A DNA stretch of 64,000 bases from Anaerolineaceae bacterium UBA4775 (GCA_002403205.1 DHHJ01000032.1:7831-71830); one strand, 5' to 3'. Positions 15,701-24,986 are shown, counted from the stretch's first letter. A program made the numbers and translations. The notes: a model not told the origin generated them from the letters alone.

Positions 15701-16225
15701 TTATATCACCGGGATCGACTTTGCCTTGAAAAAGCCAATCACCACTTGCCGGGTAAGGCCATCGTCAACAGCCCGATTTGGAATGAACGTAAATACCTGC
15801 TGATCGCCCTTGAACAGCATTAAAAGGTAGTCGCCCCCATCAATCACCTGCTGTAAGATCGCCCAGGGCAATTCGACGCTTTGTTCTCCGATCCGCATTT
15901 CCAGGTGAGAGTCAAAAAAGGTCAGTATGCGCGGCATGCGCAGGTGTGGATTGGATTGATAGGCCCGGCCAAGCTGGATGGGGATTAACAGCAAAAAATA
16001 CAGCGCGTAGCCCAGGCTGGCTACCAGCACAACCGGGGCAGTCTGTCGTAAGCCATCACTGCCCACACCAGGCAGGATCAGGATGACCGCAGCGCCCAGC
16101 ATTGCCACCAGGATCACCGCCCCCACGATCAAGAACCAGGGCGATTTCCTGGCCAATACCCGTGACGCACGCACATAATCTCGTTTCTCGGGGGTGTACT
16201 GAAGGGTCAGAATCGGTTCCATCAT
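15701..16225 (-). CDS. YcxB-like membrane protein
   Basis: A 174-residue protein with two transmembrane helices (about residues 31-53 and 65-85) followed by a C-terminal soluble domain beginning HLRMPRILTFFDSHLEMRIGEQSVELPW and ending in FIPNRAV. This is the layout of the YcxB family (two helices plus a beta-rich PH-like domain with an LPW-type motif and an FIPKRAF-like segment). Function in the family is unknown. The first of two tandem ATGs is used; AAAGG precedes it. It is encoded on the same strand as the M20 gene but about 110 bases upstream of it. Confidence 0.7.
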   Translation of the reverse strand: MMEPILTLQYTPEKRDYVRASRVLARKSPWFLIVGAVILVAMLGAAVILILPGVGSDGLRQTAPVVLVASLGYALYFLLLIPIQLGRAYQSNPHLRMPRILTFFDSHLEMRIGEQSVELPWAILQQVIDGGDYLLMLFKGDQQVFTFIPNRAVDDGLTRQVVIGFFKAKSIPVI

Positions 16226-16438
16226 GCGCCTTTCATTGGTGTATACCTGATTTTACTATTAAGCCCCTCATCGCGCGCTGTAGACTGGGCAAACCCCACA
16301 TGGGCACTAAATCTGGGATGCATTCCACCCGGGACCACAACATTACAGCACTATCAAGCTGATTCCTGGCGCCAGGTCTTGGAACACCCCAACGAATGTG
16401 GGATAATCAATTAACATCCTTCACGATTGAGAAGTGCT

Positions 16439-17266
16439 ATGCCAGAAACTACCGCCAATACCCCGATTTTTCAGCCCAGGTTACATTTGATCTATGCAAC
16501 CAACCGTGTGCCCCTGCCCAAAGAAGCCATCCTGAAAACGCGCTTTGCCAGCGTCTTCAACACAACCGCAGAGTCGACCGCGCTGAACATCGCCCAGCAG
16601 GACGGATCAGCCTTCATCGGTGAAATCAAAAGCGGCCGTCACAGCCTGCACATCGCCGGCGTGCCTTTGCCCCTGCCCCAGGAGGTGATCGACCACACGG
16701 TGATGGTCTCTCCCTGGCAGGCGCAGACCAAGGCAGCGATGCGCCAGCATCGCGGGCAAATCGGGCTGGTCTCCGCAGGCAGCGATCCCGATCCCATCGA
16801 GCAGATGCTCGCGCTGTATGCCGCTGCCGGCGCCTTCGAAAATGAAGACTTGCTGGGCATCATCAACATCAATGCCTGGACGGCTCACCCCCCGGCGGAT
16901 TTTCTGCATCCACAACACATCGCCCAGTACCGGCAGGAAATTCCCTTCGACTTGTGGTTTGGCCATGTGCGCTTTTACACCGATGACTACCACTACTGGC
17001 TGGTCACCAAAGGCCACCACATTTTTGACGTCCCAGACCTGGCCGCCTTTGTAGGGCCTGGGGACGATCCAACCGCCGTCAACAACCTGTTCATCAATGT
17101 TTTCTATTACCTCTACGAGCAGGATGTGTTCGTCACAGCCGGCGACACCCTCCAGATCAGCAGTTCAGGCCAGCAATTACGTTTTACTGAAGTGACCGAG
17201 CTCACCGAGGTGCTGATGGGGCCTTCCGGCACATTGGTGATCGAAAAAGCTGACCCCCGCGTTTAA
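16439..17266 (+). CDS. DUF4261-like protein
   Basis: A 275-residue soluble protein. The start is taken as ATG at 16439 (GAGAAG just upstream) rather than the in-frame TTG at 16427. The N-terminal part (HLIYATNRVPLPKEAILKTRF) and the mid region with repeated WTAHPPADF and YWLVTKGHHIFDVPDLA are reminiscent of DUF4261 proteins, whose function is not known. No catalytic motif is seen. The last four bases overlap the 3' end of the convergent phosphatase gene. Confidence 0.55.
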   Translation: MPETTANTPIFQPRLHLIYATNRVPLPKEAILKTRFASVFNTTAESTALNIAQQDGSAFIGEIKSGRHSLHIAGVPLPLPQEVIDHTVMVSPWQAQTKAAMRQHRGQIGLVSAGSDPDPIEQMLALYAAAGAFENEDLLGIININAWTAHPPADFLHPQHIAQYRQEIPFDLWFGHVRFYTDDYHYWLVTKGHHIFDVPDLAAFVGPGDDPTAVNNLFINVFYYLYEQDVFVTAGDTLQISSSGQQLRFTEVTELTEVLMGPSGTLVIEKADPRV

Positions 17267-17757
17267 CCCCCTGTAGCATCAAAATCGAGCACAAACTGGT
17301 ATTGCGCCACATTCTCAACCGCGTCAGGTATGAACTGACGCACCCAGGCGACTGAGGCGGCACCCGTCATGCCAAACACCATCTTCGCCAGGCAGGCGGC
17401 AAAAGAACCTGTGCGGCCAATCCCCGCGTGGCAGTGAATCACAATCCTGCGCCCTTCCTGAGCTGCCGCCAGGGTATGGGCAAGCGCAGGCCGGAAGACC
17501 TCCTCAGGCGGCGCTTGAAAATCTGGAACTGGGGCATGCACAACCTCATACCCAGCCTGCCGGTAATGACTTACCAGGTCAAACTGGAGCAGCCGATGCA
17601 ATTCGTCATCGGTGTTCAGCATCACCACCGTATCCACCCCAGCAGCCGCATAGGCAGGCAGCATGCGCCCTTCTGGGTCGAACAGCGGGCTGCAAGGCAG
17701 CGGGCTGCGAAAAATTTTCCCGTGCAGGTCAAAAGGGAGTTCTGTCAAGCCATCCAT
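17263..17757 (-). CDS. dual-specificity/tyrosine phosphatase family protein
   Basis: A 164-residue protein with the cysteine-phosphatase signature HCHAGIGRTG near residues 115-124 (Cys nucleophile, Arg phosphate binder) and a plausible general-acid Asp in the HAPVPDFQAP loop. This is a full-length compact DSP-fold domain without signal peptide. The start at the ATG at 17757 (GGAGAGG 11 bases upstream) is preferred over the TTG at 17781. The substrate could be phosphotyrosine, phosphoinositide or another phospho-compound; the sequence does not decide. Confidence 0.82.
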   Translation of the reverse strand: MDGLTELPFDLHGKIFRSPLPCSPLFDPEGRMLPAYAAAGVDTVVMLNTDDELHRLLQFDLVSHYRQAGYEVVHAPVPDFQAPPEEVFRPALAHTLAAAQEGRRIVIHCHAGIGRTGSFAACLAKMVFGMTGAASVAWVRQFIPDAVENVAQYQFVLDFDATGG

Positions 17758-17888
17758 CGGTGGGAGATCCTCTCCATTCAAGTCGTTCAGGCCTGCGTAC
17801 GTGGGTTATGGCCTGTGCGATCAGCCGCATGTTGATTGCGGGTGCATCCATTATACGCCAAAGTACAACTAGCAATAAACCCACCTTG

Positions 17889-17897
17889 TGGTATAAT
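17889..17897 (+). promoter_or_regulatory. extended -10 promoter of the ferredoxin gene
   Basis: TGGTATAAT at 17889-17897 is a perfect extended -10 (TG-N-TATAAT). The -35 region is weak, as is usual for extended -10 promoters. The leader to the ATG at 18003 is about 100 bases. Confidence 0.6.
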
Positions 17898-18002
17898 GTC
17901 GCTGGATTTCATCCAAACGAACGTTGCAGACGGGGATGATTAGACTAAAACTCGGTCAGCCCCCGTTCAGTAAATCGAAAATATTTTTTAGGAGGATGTT
18001 CA

Positions 18003-18197
18003 ATGCGAGTAATTGTTGATGAAGATCTGTGCTTGGGCTGCGGTGTTTGCGAAGAGTTAGCCCCTGAGGTCTTCAGCATGGCCAATGAGCCTTTTGCTGA
18101 AGTTTTGGTCGACCCTGTTCCGGAAGAGTATGAAGATGATGTCCGGCAGTCCGTTGAAGAATGCCCCGAAGAAGCGATTATTATCACCGAAGAGTAA
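18003..18197 (+). CDS. [4Fe-4S] ferredoxin
   Basis: A 64-residue acidic electron carrier. CLGCGVC near residues 10-16 plus a single downstream Cys-Pro (EECPEEAI) supply the four ligands of one [4Fe-4S] cluster, so it is a monocluster ferredoxin rather than a 2[4Fe-4S] type. AGGAGG lies six bases before the ATG. It is monocistronic, with its own promoter and a terminator hairpin after it. The electron partners are not indicated by the neighbourhood. Confidence 0.93.
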   Translation: MRVIVDEDLCLGCGVCEELAPEVFSMANEPFAEVLVDPVPEEYEDDVRQSVEECPEEAIIITEE

Positions 18198-18224
18198 TCC
18201 GCCGTCCACTGGCTAATCAACCCG

Positions 18225-18265
18225 GAGGCTGCGCTTTGAAGGCGCAGCCTCTTTGGTTTAATTTT
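18225..18265 (+). terminator. rho-independent terminator of the ferredoxin gene
   Basis: Perfect 10-bp stem GAGGCTGCGC / GCGCAGCCTC with a 7-base loop (18225-18251), followed by TTTGGTTTAATTTT. Confidence 0.85.
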
Positions 18266-18375
18266 GGCAATGAGGAATTTGTTATTAGGCATTAAGGGGC
18301 GTTTCTCACACAGCAAAGCTCTTCTGTACCTGTTCAATTTTTTTGTCCTAATTCCTGATGCCGAATACCCAGTAC

Positions 18376-18780
18376 CTATAATTCCGGCCTGAACAACCCC
18401 AGCGCGACCGCACGGGCGACCAGTTGCTGGATGTTGTGCGCATCCAGGCGGGCCTTCATGCTGGCCACGTAGCCGCGCACGGTGCGCGGGCGCAAGCCCA
18501 GCTTCAGCGCGATCTCTGCCGTGGTCAGCCCTTCACCGAGAAACACCAAAATCTCCAATTCACGCCGGCTGAGTTTTGGCAAATCTGCATCGGGAACCGG
18601 CGCGCTATGGGTTACCACCACCACATCATCCTGCTGGCGTGCAAACAGCGGGCTATGCTCATCGGGAAGAAAGGTCTCCCAACGTCCGTGGTTGATCGCC
18701 CTGACGATGCGTTCTGCTGGGGCGTCCACCTCAACCACGCCAAAGGCATCCGGCGTCTTAAAGATCAAAACTCTCGTCAT
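18376..18780 (-). CDS. LuxR-type HTH transcriptional regulator without receiver domain
   Basis: A 134-residue protein. The C-terminal ~65 residues are a LuxR/GerE helix-turn-helix: LSRRELEILVFLGEGLTTAEIALKLGLRPRTVRGYVASMKARL. The first ~65 residues form a small unknown domain, not a phospho-receiver. The start at 18780 is chosen because AGGAGG lies eight bases upstream; an in-frame ATG at 18807 has no proper site. Its promoter is a consensus sigma-70 type with a palindromic operator on the -10/start region, the same palindrome found upstream of the phage-like block. It may therefore be DNA-damage-inducible or autoregulated, and could act on the block; both are inferences. Confidence 0.85.
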   Translation of the reverse strand: MTRVLIFKTPDAFGVVEVDAPAERIVRAINHGRWETFLPDEHSPLFARQQDDVVVVTHSAPVPDADLPKLSRRELEILVFLGEGLTTAEIALKLGLRPRTVRGYVASMKARLDAHNIQQLVARAVALGLFRPEL

Positions 18781-18818
18781 CCTGGCAACCTCCTGAGTGG
18801 TTTGCATTCCTGCTAAAT

Positions 18819-18870
18819 TATAATTAGACCATATGTTCTAATTATATGCAATTTTAAGCCCTTTTGTCAA
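18819..18870 (-). promoter_or_regulatory. consensus promoter with overlapping SOS-box-like operator
   Basis: On the minus strand TTGACA (18870-18865), an 18-base spacer and TATAAT (18846-18841) form a near-ideal sigma-70 promoter. 18819-18846 is a 28-bp palindrome with a single mismatch pair, centred on CATATG: its core AGAACATATGGTCT differs by one base from the perfect palindrome at 12953-12966. Binding there would cover the -10 element and the transcription start. Confidence 0.85.
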
Positions 18871-18956
18871 GGGGAAAAAGTTATACTATTTGCCCAGTGG
18901 CTGAAAAACCAACAGACGGTAAGACTTATAGAACCCCCTGCTACATCTTCAGATCA

Positions 18957-20084
18957 TCAGGATAGATTTAAAGTCTTAAACAGGATGATATACATTGCAT
19001 GCGACCACAGCAAAGGTTTTGCAATTCCTCCCCAATTTTTCAGCCACTCAGCATAAAACTGTGGTGCCAACAAATTATTTGATACCTGTTCAGGCAACCA
19101 GCCATTTTCATCTGCTTGCTTTTCAATCCATATCAAACGTTTTACTGCCAGGTCATCCTGCCCAATTTTACTTTCCACCCAACCTAACCATGCTGTTAGC
19201 AGAATCCATTGACCTCCACCATAATATGTATCGTTTCTATAACGGTACACCCCCCCATCAGATGAAACCAATTCTTTTTGTATGCTGGTAATGGTATTCA
19301 TCATTATCGGGTGATCCATGGGAAAAATTTCGGCTGGAAGAACAGCCCCCAGCAAGCTGGCATCAGCACTGTCCCTCCTGACTGGATCTTCAGGAAGATC
19401 CGGCCTGATATGTTTGGTTAACTTCTCATTGATGACCCCATACCTGGCAATAAAAGCGCGCATTTCCTCCATGCTTCTTTTCACAGTAATTGGGTCAAGG
19501 TTAAGCGCTCCCTCTTGGATCAACTTGAAGACAGACCGCAATCCACAATAGGCACTGGCAATGGAGTATGAGTGTAACAGATCCGGGTTTTCTTCCCAAC
19601 AATCAAAATTGGGCAGTCGCCAAACCGTTTGCAGATACTCCACAATCAAATTCAAGCTTTCCTCAACAGACAGTAACCATTTTCGATCTCCTGTCATCAG
19701 GTAATGCTCACACACTGCCCAAAGCCAGGTTCCGTAACCATCATATTGAAAATTACCCCATTTAGAACTTGAATCTTCACTGCCTGCCAACGTATATCGG
19801 GTGAAAAGAAAATTTTCATCGTTCAAAGGCCGGGCATGATTCAATGCCTGCTTTATAAAGAATATCTTGTTTTTGTGCTTTTCAATGACATTGGCCGCCC
19901 AAAGGTAATAGCGTCGGGCTGAATTGTGTTCTCCTGCCAGATCCATAGCATAGGCAATGTAACTGCTGTCCCGCATCCATGAATAATGATAAATCGAAAA
20001 ATTCGGAGAGGCGACATAAGCGCCCTCAGGAGATTGAAACTGCCGAATAATTTCAATACTGCTTTGATAAAGGTCCATATTCAT
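18957..20084 (-). CDS. GH15-type (glucoamylase-like) alpha-glucosidase
   Basis: A 375-residue (alpha/alpha)6-barrel glycosidase of the GH15 type. The substrate-binding motif YHYSWMRDSSY is near residues 32-42, a candidate general acid Glu lies in FDCWEENPD, and a general-base Glu in GWLPEQ near 335. No signal peptide is present, so it should act in the cytoplasm on imported oligosaccharides, releasing glucose from the non-reducing end. The neighbouring GH66 gene makes alpha-1,6-linked isomaltooligosaccharides the most likely substrate. The start overlaps the GH66 stop (ATGA). It is the last gene of the sugar operon. Confidence 0.85.
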   Translation of the reverse strand: MNMDLYQSSIEIIRQFQSPEGAYVASPNFSIYHYSWMRDSSYIAYAMDLAGEHNSARRYYLWAANVIEKHKNKIFFIKQALNHARPLNDENFLFTRYTLAGSEDSSSKWGNFQYDGYGTWLWAVCEHYLMTGDRKWLLSVEESLNLIVEYLQTVWRLPNFDCWEENPDLLHSYSIASAYCGLRSVFKLIQEGALNLDPITVKRSMEEMRAFIARYGVINEKLTKHIRPDLPEDPVRRDSADASLLGAVLPAEIFPMDHPIMMNTITSIQKELVSSDGGVYRYRNDTYYGGGQWILLTAWLGWVESKIGQDDLAVKRLIWIEKQADENGWLPEQVSNNLLAPQFYAEWLKNWGGIAKPLLWSHAMYIILFKTLNLS

Positions 20085-21880
20085 CCAATAGATTCAATTA
20101 CAATCAAATCCCAATACTTCAATGATGAGATTTCAATGATTACAGAATTATGATCACCCAGCGTGAATTCGAGTGGAATAAGAGTGAAGTTCAATTCGTC
20201 TGGTGTGGCAAACCAGACCCCCGCCACATCCTTTTCGAGCCCTTCTATCCGGACTTCCGTTCTCCCCAAAGGTGAAGGTGCCTGGCGAATTGCTTTTTCC
20301 CACTCTACCGTTTCAATACCCAGAAAATTGATCAAATTAACCGCTAAATAGCCTTCAGATTCCCGAACAATCGGCCAGACCTTGTTCTTACGCTGACTTG
20401 GTGAAGTCGAAACATCGTCAATATGGATTTTGTTTGCATATTTAGAGGTTGCATCATGGGTTCGAGGGCCAATAATATTCTGATAACGCACCATAAAATC
20501 GTAATAGCGTTCAAGCTGCTCTGCCAATTCAGGACTCATCACCTTATAATTCGGAAAATAGGGATCAGCAAGCATCGCGTTGCCTTCACCGAGTTCAATA
20601 TGGCTTCCACCGCTCGCAAAGATGATCGCATCCATTAGCCGGACATTATGTTCTAAAGCAGGGTCAATGTAAGCAGCAAGCACAACCGGCTTTCCCCCGG
20701 ATAGCGTTTGAGCCTGGATTATCAGCGTGTGCAAATCATCAAACCAACGATATGGGGGCCATACCTCAATATAAACCAGATCCTGTTTTGAAGGCGCCAC
20801 GGATTCAATTGGCCAGTTGGCCACAGCATTGAACACTACCACCCCATCCTGTTGATGTTCAAGCACAAGTTCTTTGGTCAAATTGATTGTGTCTGCGAGC
20901 GCCTGCGCCAGGTTGAAAGAATTGCCCATCATATCATAGCCGCGTTTGGGATCGCCATATTGATCGAGATGTATCCCATCAAAAGGTACTTCCACCAGTA
21001 CCTGCTCAAATTGCTTTAATAAATGATTCACCCATGGAGAGCCCGGTCGAGGGTCCATATAAACCAGAAAGTTTTCTCCAAAAAATAATGGCTTTCGGTC
21101 ATGTCCAAATAAAGCCCAATCCGGATGCTGTTCATAAAACGGAATCGAGGCTGCATATATGGCTGTATAAGGCATTGCAGCGATATTTTGTGCGTGAGCT
21201 GCAGATATCAGCTCGTGTACAGTTACCAGTGAAAGTTCACGATTTAAAATATCACGATAAGGTTCTTCATCCGTTAAGAATTGTTCATGCCGGTACATCC
21301 AATCATAGAATTGCAGTCCATTGATATGAAATCTGGCGATTTTTTGCATTGTTTGTGCAGTATTCTCGCGGCCAGGATAAAAATCACTTAAAAAACCGTA
21401 ACGCGGCGCATCCACCCAGGTATTGAGAACATCAAAAGCCTTGCTCACATTATCAAGCCTTTCACCCTCCGTTGAAAAGATGCTGATGTCAATCCCATAG
21501 CCTTTTGGTGCCTCTGGGGGTGGCGCCCATGATAGATTTATACTAGGAGCACCTCCATCCAGAGTGATCATTTGTTCAAAACCATCTACCACATTTGACA
21601 GATAAGAGATTTCTGAGAGCAACCTCACCTGTTGAGAATTTTGATTCTCGTTCTTAATTGAAATGACAACGTGAACAACCTCACCTGGTCTGTAAAATGA
21701 TCGGTCAAATTGAACATCGCTGATGACTGCACTTTTTGCCAATTCCTTCGCCATGGGTGCCTGTTCCTCTCGAAAAGCCTGCTGATTATTCTCTTTAGTA
21801 CAAGGGCCTATTGCCAAAAAAAGCACACCAAGCAAACTAACAATTATCAATAATCTTCGTTTGCTTTTGTGTCTATTCAT
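20081..21880 (-). CDS. GH66 endo-dextranase-like lipoprotein
   Basis: A 599-residue glycoside hydrolase family 66 enzyme. The N-terminus has a basic stretch, a hydrophobic segment and a lipobox-like IGPC, indicating a surface lipoprotein. A beta-sandwich domain (about 50-150) precedes the catalytic barrel, which shows FYDWMYRHEQ, PFDGIHLDQYGDPK (nucleophile Asp) and LVYIEVWPPY (acid/base Glu). A C-terminal beta domain follows. GH66 members hydrolyse dextran internally or make cyclic isomaltooligosaccharides; here the lack of a long CITase-type insertion suggests a hydrolase. It would degrade dextran outside the cell for uptake by the adjacent ABC transporter. Confidence 0.88.
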   Translation of the reverse strand: MNRHKSKRRLLIIVSLLGVLFLAIGPCTKENNQQAFREEQAPMAKELAKSAVISDVQFDRSFYRPGEVVHVVISIKNENQNSQQVRLLSEISYLSNVVDGFEQMITLDGGAPSINLSWAPPPEAPKGYGIDISIFSTEGERLDNVSKAFDVLNTWVDAPRYGFLSDFYPGRENTAQTMQKIARFHINGLQFYDWMYRHEQFLTDEEPYRDILNRELSLVTVHELISAAHAQNIAAMPYTAIYAASIPFYEQHPDWALFGHDRKPLFFGENFLVYMDPRPGSPWVNHLLKQFEQVLVEVPFDGIHLDQYGDPKRGYDMMGNSFNLAQALADTINLTKELVLEHQQDGVVVFNAVANWPIESVAPSKQDLVYIEVWPPYRWFDDLHTLIIQAQTLSGGKPVVLAAYIDPALEHNVRLMDAIIFASGGSHIELGEGNAMLADPYFPNYKVMSPELAEQLERYYDFMVRYQNIIGPRTHDATSKYANKIHIDDVSTSPSQRKNKVWPIVRESEGYLAVNLINFLGIETVEWEKAIRQAPSPLGRTEVRIEGLEKDVAGVWFATPDELNFTLIPLEFTLGDHNSVIIEISSLKYWDLIVIESIG

Positions 21881-21881
21881 C

Positions 21882-22730
21882 TTAACCTTTGAATGCGCCC
21901 TGGGTTAACCCACCTACAAAGTAGCGTTGCAGAAGTACAAACATGGTGATAATCGGAGCGATGGCAATAATTGATGCGGCAAACACCAAACCCCAATCGG
22001 TTCCATGTTGGCCATGATAAGTCGCAATGGCCACGGGAAGTGTGCGTTTGCCGACATCGTCAATCAGGGTCAACGCTAAGATATATTCATCCCAATAACC
22101 CAGGAAGGAGAAAATGGAAACGGTTGCTAATGCAGGTGTCGATAAGGGAATGATCATTCTTAGAAAAATAGTTAGGTAATTTCCACCATCAATCAAGATG
22201 GCATCCTCCAATTCATGCGGCAAGGTTTCAAAAAAACCACGCAGCAAAAAAGCATTAAACGGGATGCTGCCGGAAACATAAAACAGGATCAGTCCCCATA
22301 AACTATTGCGTAAGTTCAGTGTTTTGGCAAGCAAAAATTGCGGGATAATACCAACCATATTGGGCACCATCAGAACAAAAATGATGGTGTAAAAAACCCA
22401 TTCTTTTCCAGGAAACTCAAGCCGCGCGAAGGCGTAAGCCATCATGGCTGAAAATAATATCACAAAAATTACGGATACTACCGTCACAATAAGGCTATTC
22501 AGAAAGAAAAGCTGAAATTTTCCAGTCGTCCATGCCTTGATGTAATTATTAAAAGTTGGATTCTCCGGGATCAACTCAGGAGGATATTCAAAATAATAAG
22601 CCTTTTCTACCAATGAAGTCGATACCATCCAAGCAAAAGGAAGCACCATAACGATGGCCCCCACCCCGATCAAAATATATATGAAGACTTTAGAGACTAT
22701 TTTCCTTGTTCTGTAAGATTTTAAGAACAT
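21882..22730 (-). CDS. ABC sugar transporter permease, MalG-type
   Basis: A 282-residue inner-membrane protein with six predicted helices. The permease EAA loop is seen around LPHELEDAILIDGGNYLTIFLRMIIPLSTPAL, where the transport ATPase docks. It ends in FVGGLTQGAFKG, typical of MalG/CUT1 permeases. It overlaps the MalF-type gene by one base upstream and is followed after one base by the GH66 gene. With its partner it would import oligosaccharides released by GH66. Confidence 0.92.
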   Translation of the reverse strand: MFLKSYRTRKIVSKVFIYILIGVGAIVMVLPFAWMVSTSLVEKAYYFEYPPELIPENPTFNNYIKAWTTGKFQLFFLNSLIVTVVSVIFVILFSAMMAYAFARLEFPGKEWVFYTIIFVLMVPNMVGIIPQFLLAKTLNLRNSLWGLILFYVSGSIPFNAFLLRGFFETLPHELEDAILIDGGNYLTIFLRMIIPLSTPALATVSIFSFLGYWDEYILALTLIDDVGKRTLPVAIATYHGQHGTDWGLVFAASIIAIAPIITMFVLLQRYFVGGLTQGAFKG

Positions 22731-23626
22731 TAAACGATCTCCTCTGGCTTTCTTAAAAAGCGTATCTGTAGAAAACTAAGGACAGCGATGATAATGGTCA
22801 GGATAAAAGACAGTGCGGCACCGTAACCAAAATCAAGATAATTGAAAGCCTGGCGATACATATAACTTAATATCACCTCTGTCCTCTGCAGAGGTCCGCC
22901 TTGAGTAATGAGGAACACAGAAATAAAAACATTAAACCCCCCAATCATAAGCATGACTGATGTGAAGACAAGGGTTGGCCGGATCAAAGGCAGGGTTATC
23001 CCAGTTAATTTTTGCCAACCATTCGCACCATCAATTTCTGCAACCTCATACAAATCTGGAGAAATCGTTTCCAAAGCAGCAAGGAAGATAACCATTGTCC
23101 AGCCAATCCCTTTCCAGATTCCCAGGGACAATATGGGGAAAAACGCGGTTGATGCTTCCTGCAACCAGGGAATGGGTTTCTGAACCACACCAAGCACATT
23201 CACAATAATAAAATTAATGATCCCTTTTGGACTTTGAAAGAGGTATCGAAACAGTAATGACACCACAACCCATGATGTAACCACAGGGATGTAATATATC
23301 GTCCGGAAAAATATCTTCCCTTTGGTTATTTTGTTAAGTAATAGTGCAATAAACAAAGCAATCACCATCTGACCAGGAACCGTCACAATTGTATATAGCG
23401 TTGTATTCTTTAATGCGACACCGACAATCGGATCACTCAAGGCACGTTCATAATTTGCCATGCCCACGAAAATATTTTGTGACCCGAGCATAATATTCCA
23501 CTCATAAAAGCTTATTTGCAAAGCCTTGAGTATTGGATAAATGAGAAAGATTATATATAAAAGCAACCCGGGAAGAATGAACAGGTAGGCAACTAAAGCC
23601 TGCTGTTTCTTTTGGTTAATCTTCAT
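22730..23626 (-). CDS. ABC sugar transporter permease, MalF-type
   Basis: A 298-residue inner-membrane protein of the CUT1 sugar-permease class, with six helices and the EAA loop ISPDLYEVAEIDGANGWQKLTGITLPLIRPT. It pairs with the MalG-type protein encoded next. No ATPase gene is present in this locus, so the pair presumably shares a MsiK-like ATPase encoded elsewhere, as is common for CUT1 systems. A stable hairpin separates it from the binding-protein gene upstream. Confidence 0.92.
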   Translation of the reverse strand: MKINQKKQQALVAYLFILPGLLLYIIFLIYPILKALQISFYEWNIMLGSQNIFVGMANYERALSDPIVGVALKNTTLYTIVTVPGQMVIALFIALLLNKITKGKIFFRTIYYIPVVTSWVVVSLLFRYLFQSPKGIINFIIVNVLGVVQKPIPWLQEASTAFFPILSLGIWKGIGWTMVIFLAALETISPDLYEVAEIDGANGWQKLTGITLPLIRPTLVFTSVMLMIGGFNVFISVFLITQGGPLQRTEVILSYMYRQAFNYLDFGYGAALSFILTIIIAVLSFLQIRFLRKPEEIV

Positions 23627-23655
23627 ATACCCTCAATCAGTAGAGATTGAAAATC

Positions 23656-23683
23656 GGAGACCCTGGCTCTTAACAGGGTCTCC
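23656..23683 (-). other. intercistronic stem-loop between binding-protein and permease genes
   Basis: Perfect 10-bp stem GGAGACCCTG / CAGGGTCTCC with an 8-base loop, followed on the minus strand by GATTTTC. Such hairpins between the binding-protein and permease genes are known to protect the upstream message or partly terminate transcription, giving excess binding protein. Confidence 0.75.
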
Positions 23684-23696
23684 TTTGTTCACTTTT

Positions 23697-24986
23697 CTAT
23701 TCAGGCAAGATGAGCAAGGCATCTATTTCTTCAGCTGCTGCATCGAATGCTTCTTCGAAGCTCTTCTCACCAATCAGGTATTCAGCACCGGCAAGATTGT
23801 AAATATCTTCCATTTTGATCCAGTTTGGATGAGGTGTACGCGCTTTAGCCGTCTCCAATTGTTCCAAAAAGTAACCAAAATATTCATGATTGGCGATGAA
23901 ATCAGTGTCGATGGCAGACTTGATCACCGGGATTAAACCACCTTCAGCCATAGTGATTTGAGTTTCTTCCGAGAGCATGAAACGAATAAACTCAGCGGCT
24001 TCATTTTTATGCTGGCTTTGTTCAAACATAACAATATCTTCGCCGCCAACCACAGAGATGCTCCCGCCAGGGCCTGCAGGCGTCAGTGCATAACCATAAT
24101 CCACGTCCAGGGTACCGCTAAAAAATGGCGTAAACCAGGGACCTTCAAACAACATGGCAATCTCATTGTTTCCAAATCCGCCCCAGGCATCTACGCCACC
24201 TCCAAGGATACCAGGATGCATATACCCCTTATCAACAATATCCTTCAGAAATTCGTATGCGACCTTTGTTTTGCTTCCATTCAGATAACCAGAAGCCACA
24301 GTAATATCCTCGTCTGTGATATCACCGCCAAAGCTCCAAATCCATGGATTCACTGCCCAAGCATAAGTGCCGCCATCAGCAAAGCAGTATTTATCATCTC
24401 CAAGCGTTTTTATCTTTTCACAGACCGAAAGGAATTCCTCCATCGTAGCCGGCGGAGCATCAATGCCTGCATCTGCAAACATTTGCTTATTGTAAACCAA
24501 GACTCTTGTGTTTGTGTTCAATGGCAAACCATAATAATGGCCATTATAGAAGGTCGTTGATAATGGACCAGGGAAGACCGCTTCTTTATAGGACTCAAAA
24601 TCTGGCATGAGCTGATCTAATTTTGCCAAAGCACCCATGTATGCAAATTCGGATACCCAAATGATATCAGATCTGATCAGGTCAGGAGCTGTTCCCCCAG
24701 CCATGGAAGTGATCAGTTTTCTCCGGAATTCATCATACGGCACGTTCAGCGTTTCGACCTTTATGTTCGGGTGATCGGCTTCAAAAATTGCGACTACTTT
24801 ATCAAGCTGTACCATTTCTGGTTCACTCATAGTATGCCAAAATGAGATGGTCACTTGCTCGGCAATCTCAATTTCATCTTGCTCCGGTCCCTCAACAACA
24901 GGGGGTTGTGCACAACTCATCAACACAACACTTAATAAGAGTGCCAATCCAAACAAAATATAGACTTTATTCTGCTTAATCATCAT
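23697..24986 (-). CDS. ABC transporter sugar-binding lipoprotein
   Basis: A 429-residue extracytoplasmic solute-binding protein of the MalE/CUT1 class. It has a signal peptide with lipobox LMSC (lipidated Cys about residue 25), then VTISFWHTMSEPEMVQLDKVVAIFEADHPNIKVE, typical for the family, and GGTAPDLIRSDIIWVSEFAYMG. It would capture oligosaccharides and deliver them to the permease pair. AAGGAGAG lies just upstream of tandem ATGs. It is the first structural gene after the ROK regulator on the same strand. Confidence 0.93.
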   Translation of the reverse strand: MMIKQNKVYILFGLALLLSVVLMSCAQPPVVEGPEQDEIEIAEQVTISFWHTMSEPEMVQLDKVVAIFEADHPNIKVETLNVPYDEFRRKLITSMAGGTAPDLIRSDIIWVSEFAYMGALAKLDQLMPDFESYKEAVFPGPLSTTFYNGHYYGLPLNTNTRVLVYNKQMFADAGIDAPPATMEEFLSVCEKIKTLGDDKYCFADGGTYAWAVNPWIWSFGGDITDEDITVASGYLNGSKTKVAYEFLKDIVDKGYMHPGILGGGVDAWGGFGNNEIAMLFEGPWFTPFFSGTLDVDYGYALTPAGPGGSISVVGGEDIVMFEQSQHKNEAAEFIRFMLSEETQITMAEGGLIPVIKSAIDTDFIANHEYFGYFLEQLETAKARTPHPNWIKMEDIYNLAGAEYLIGEKSFEEAFDAAAEEIDALLILPE

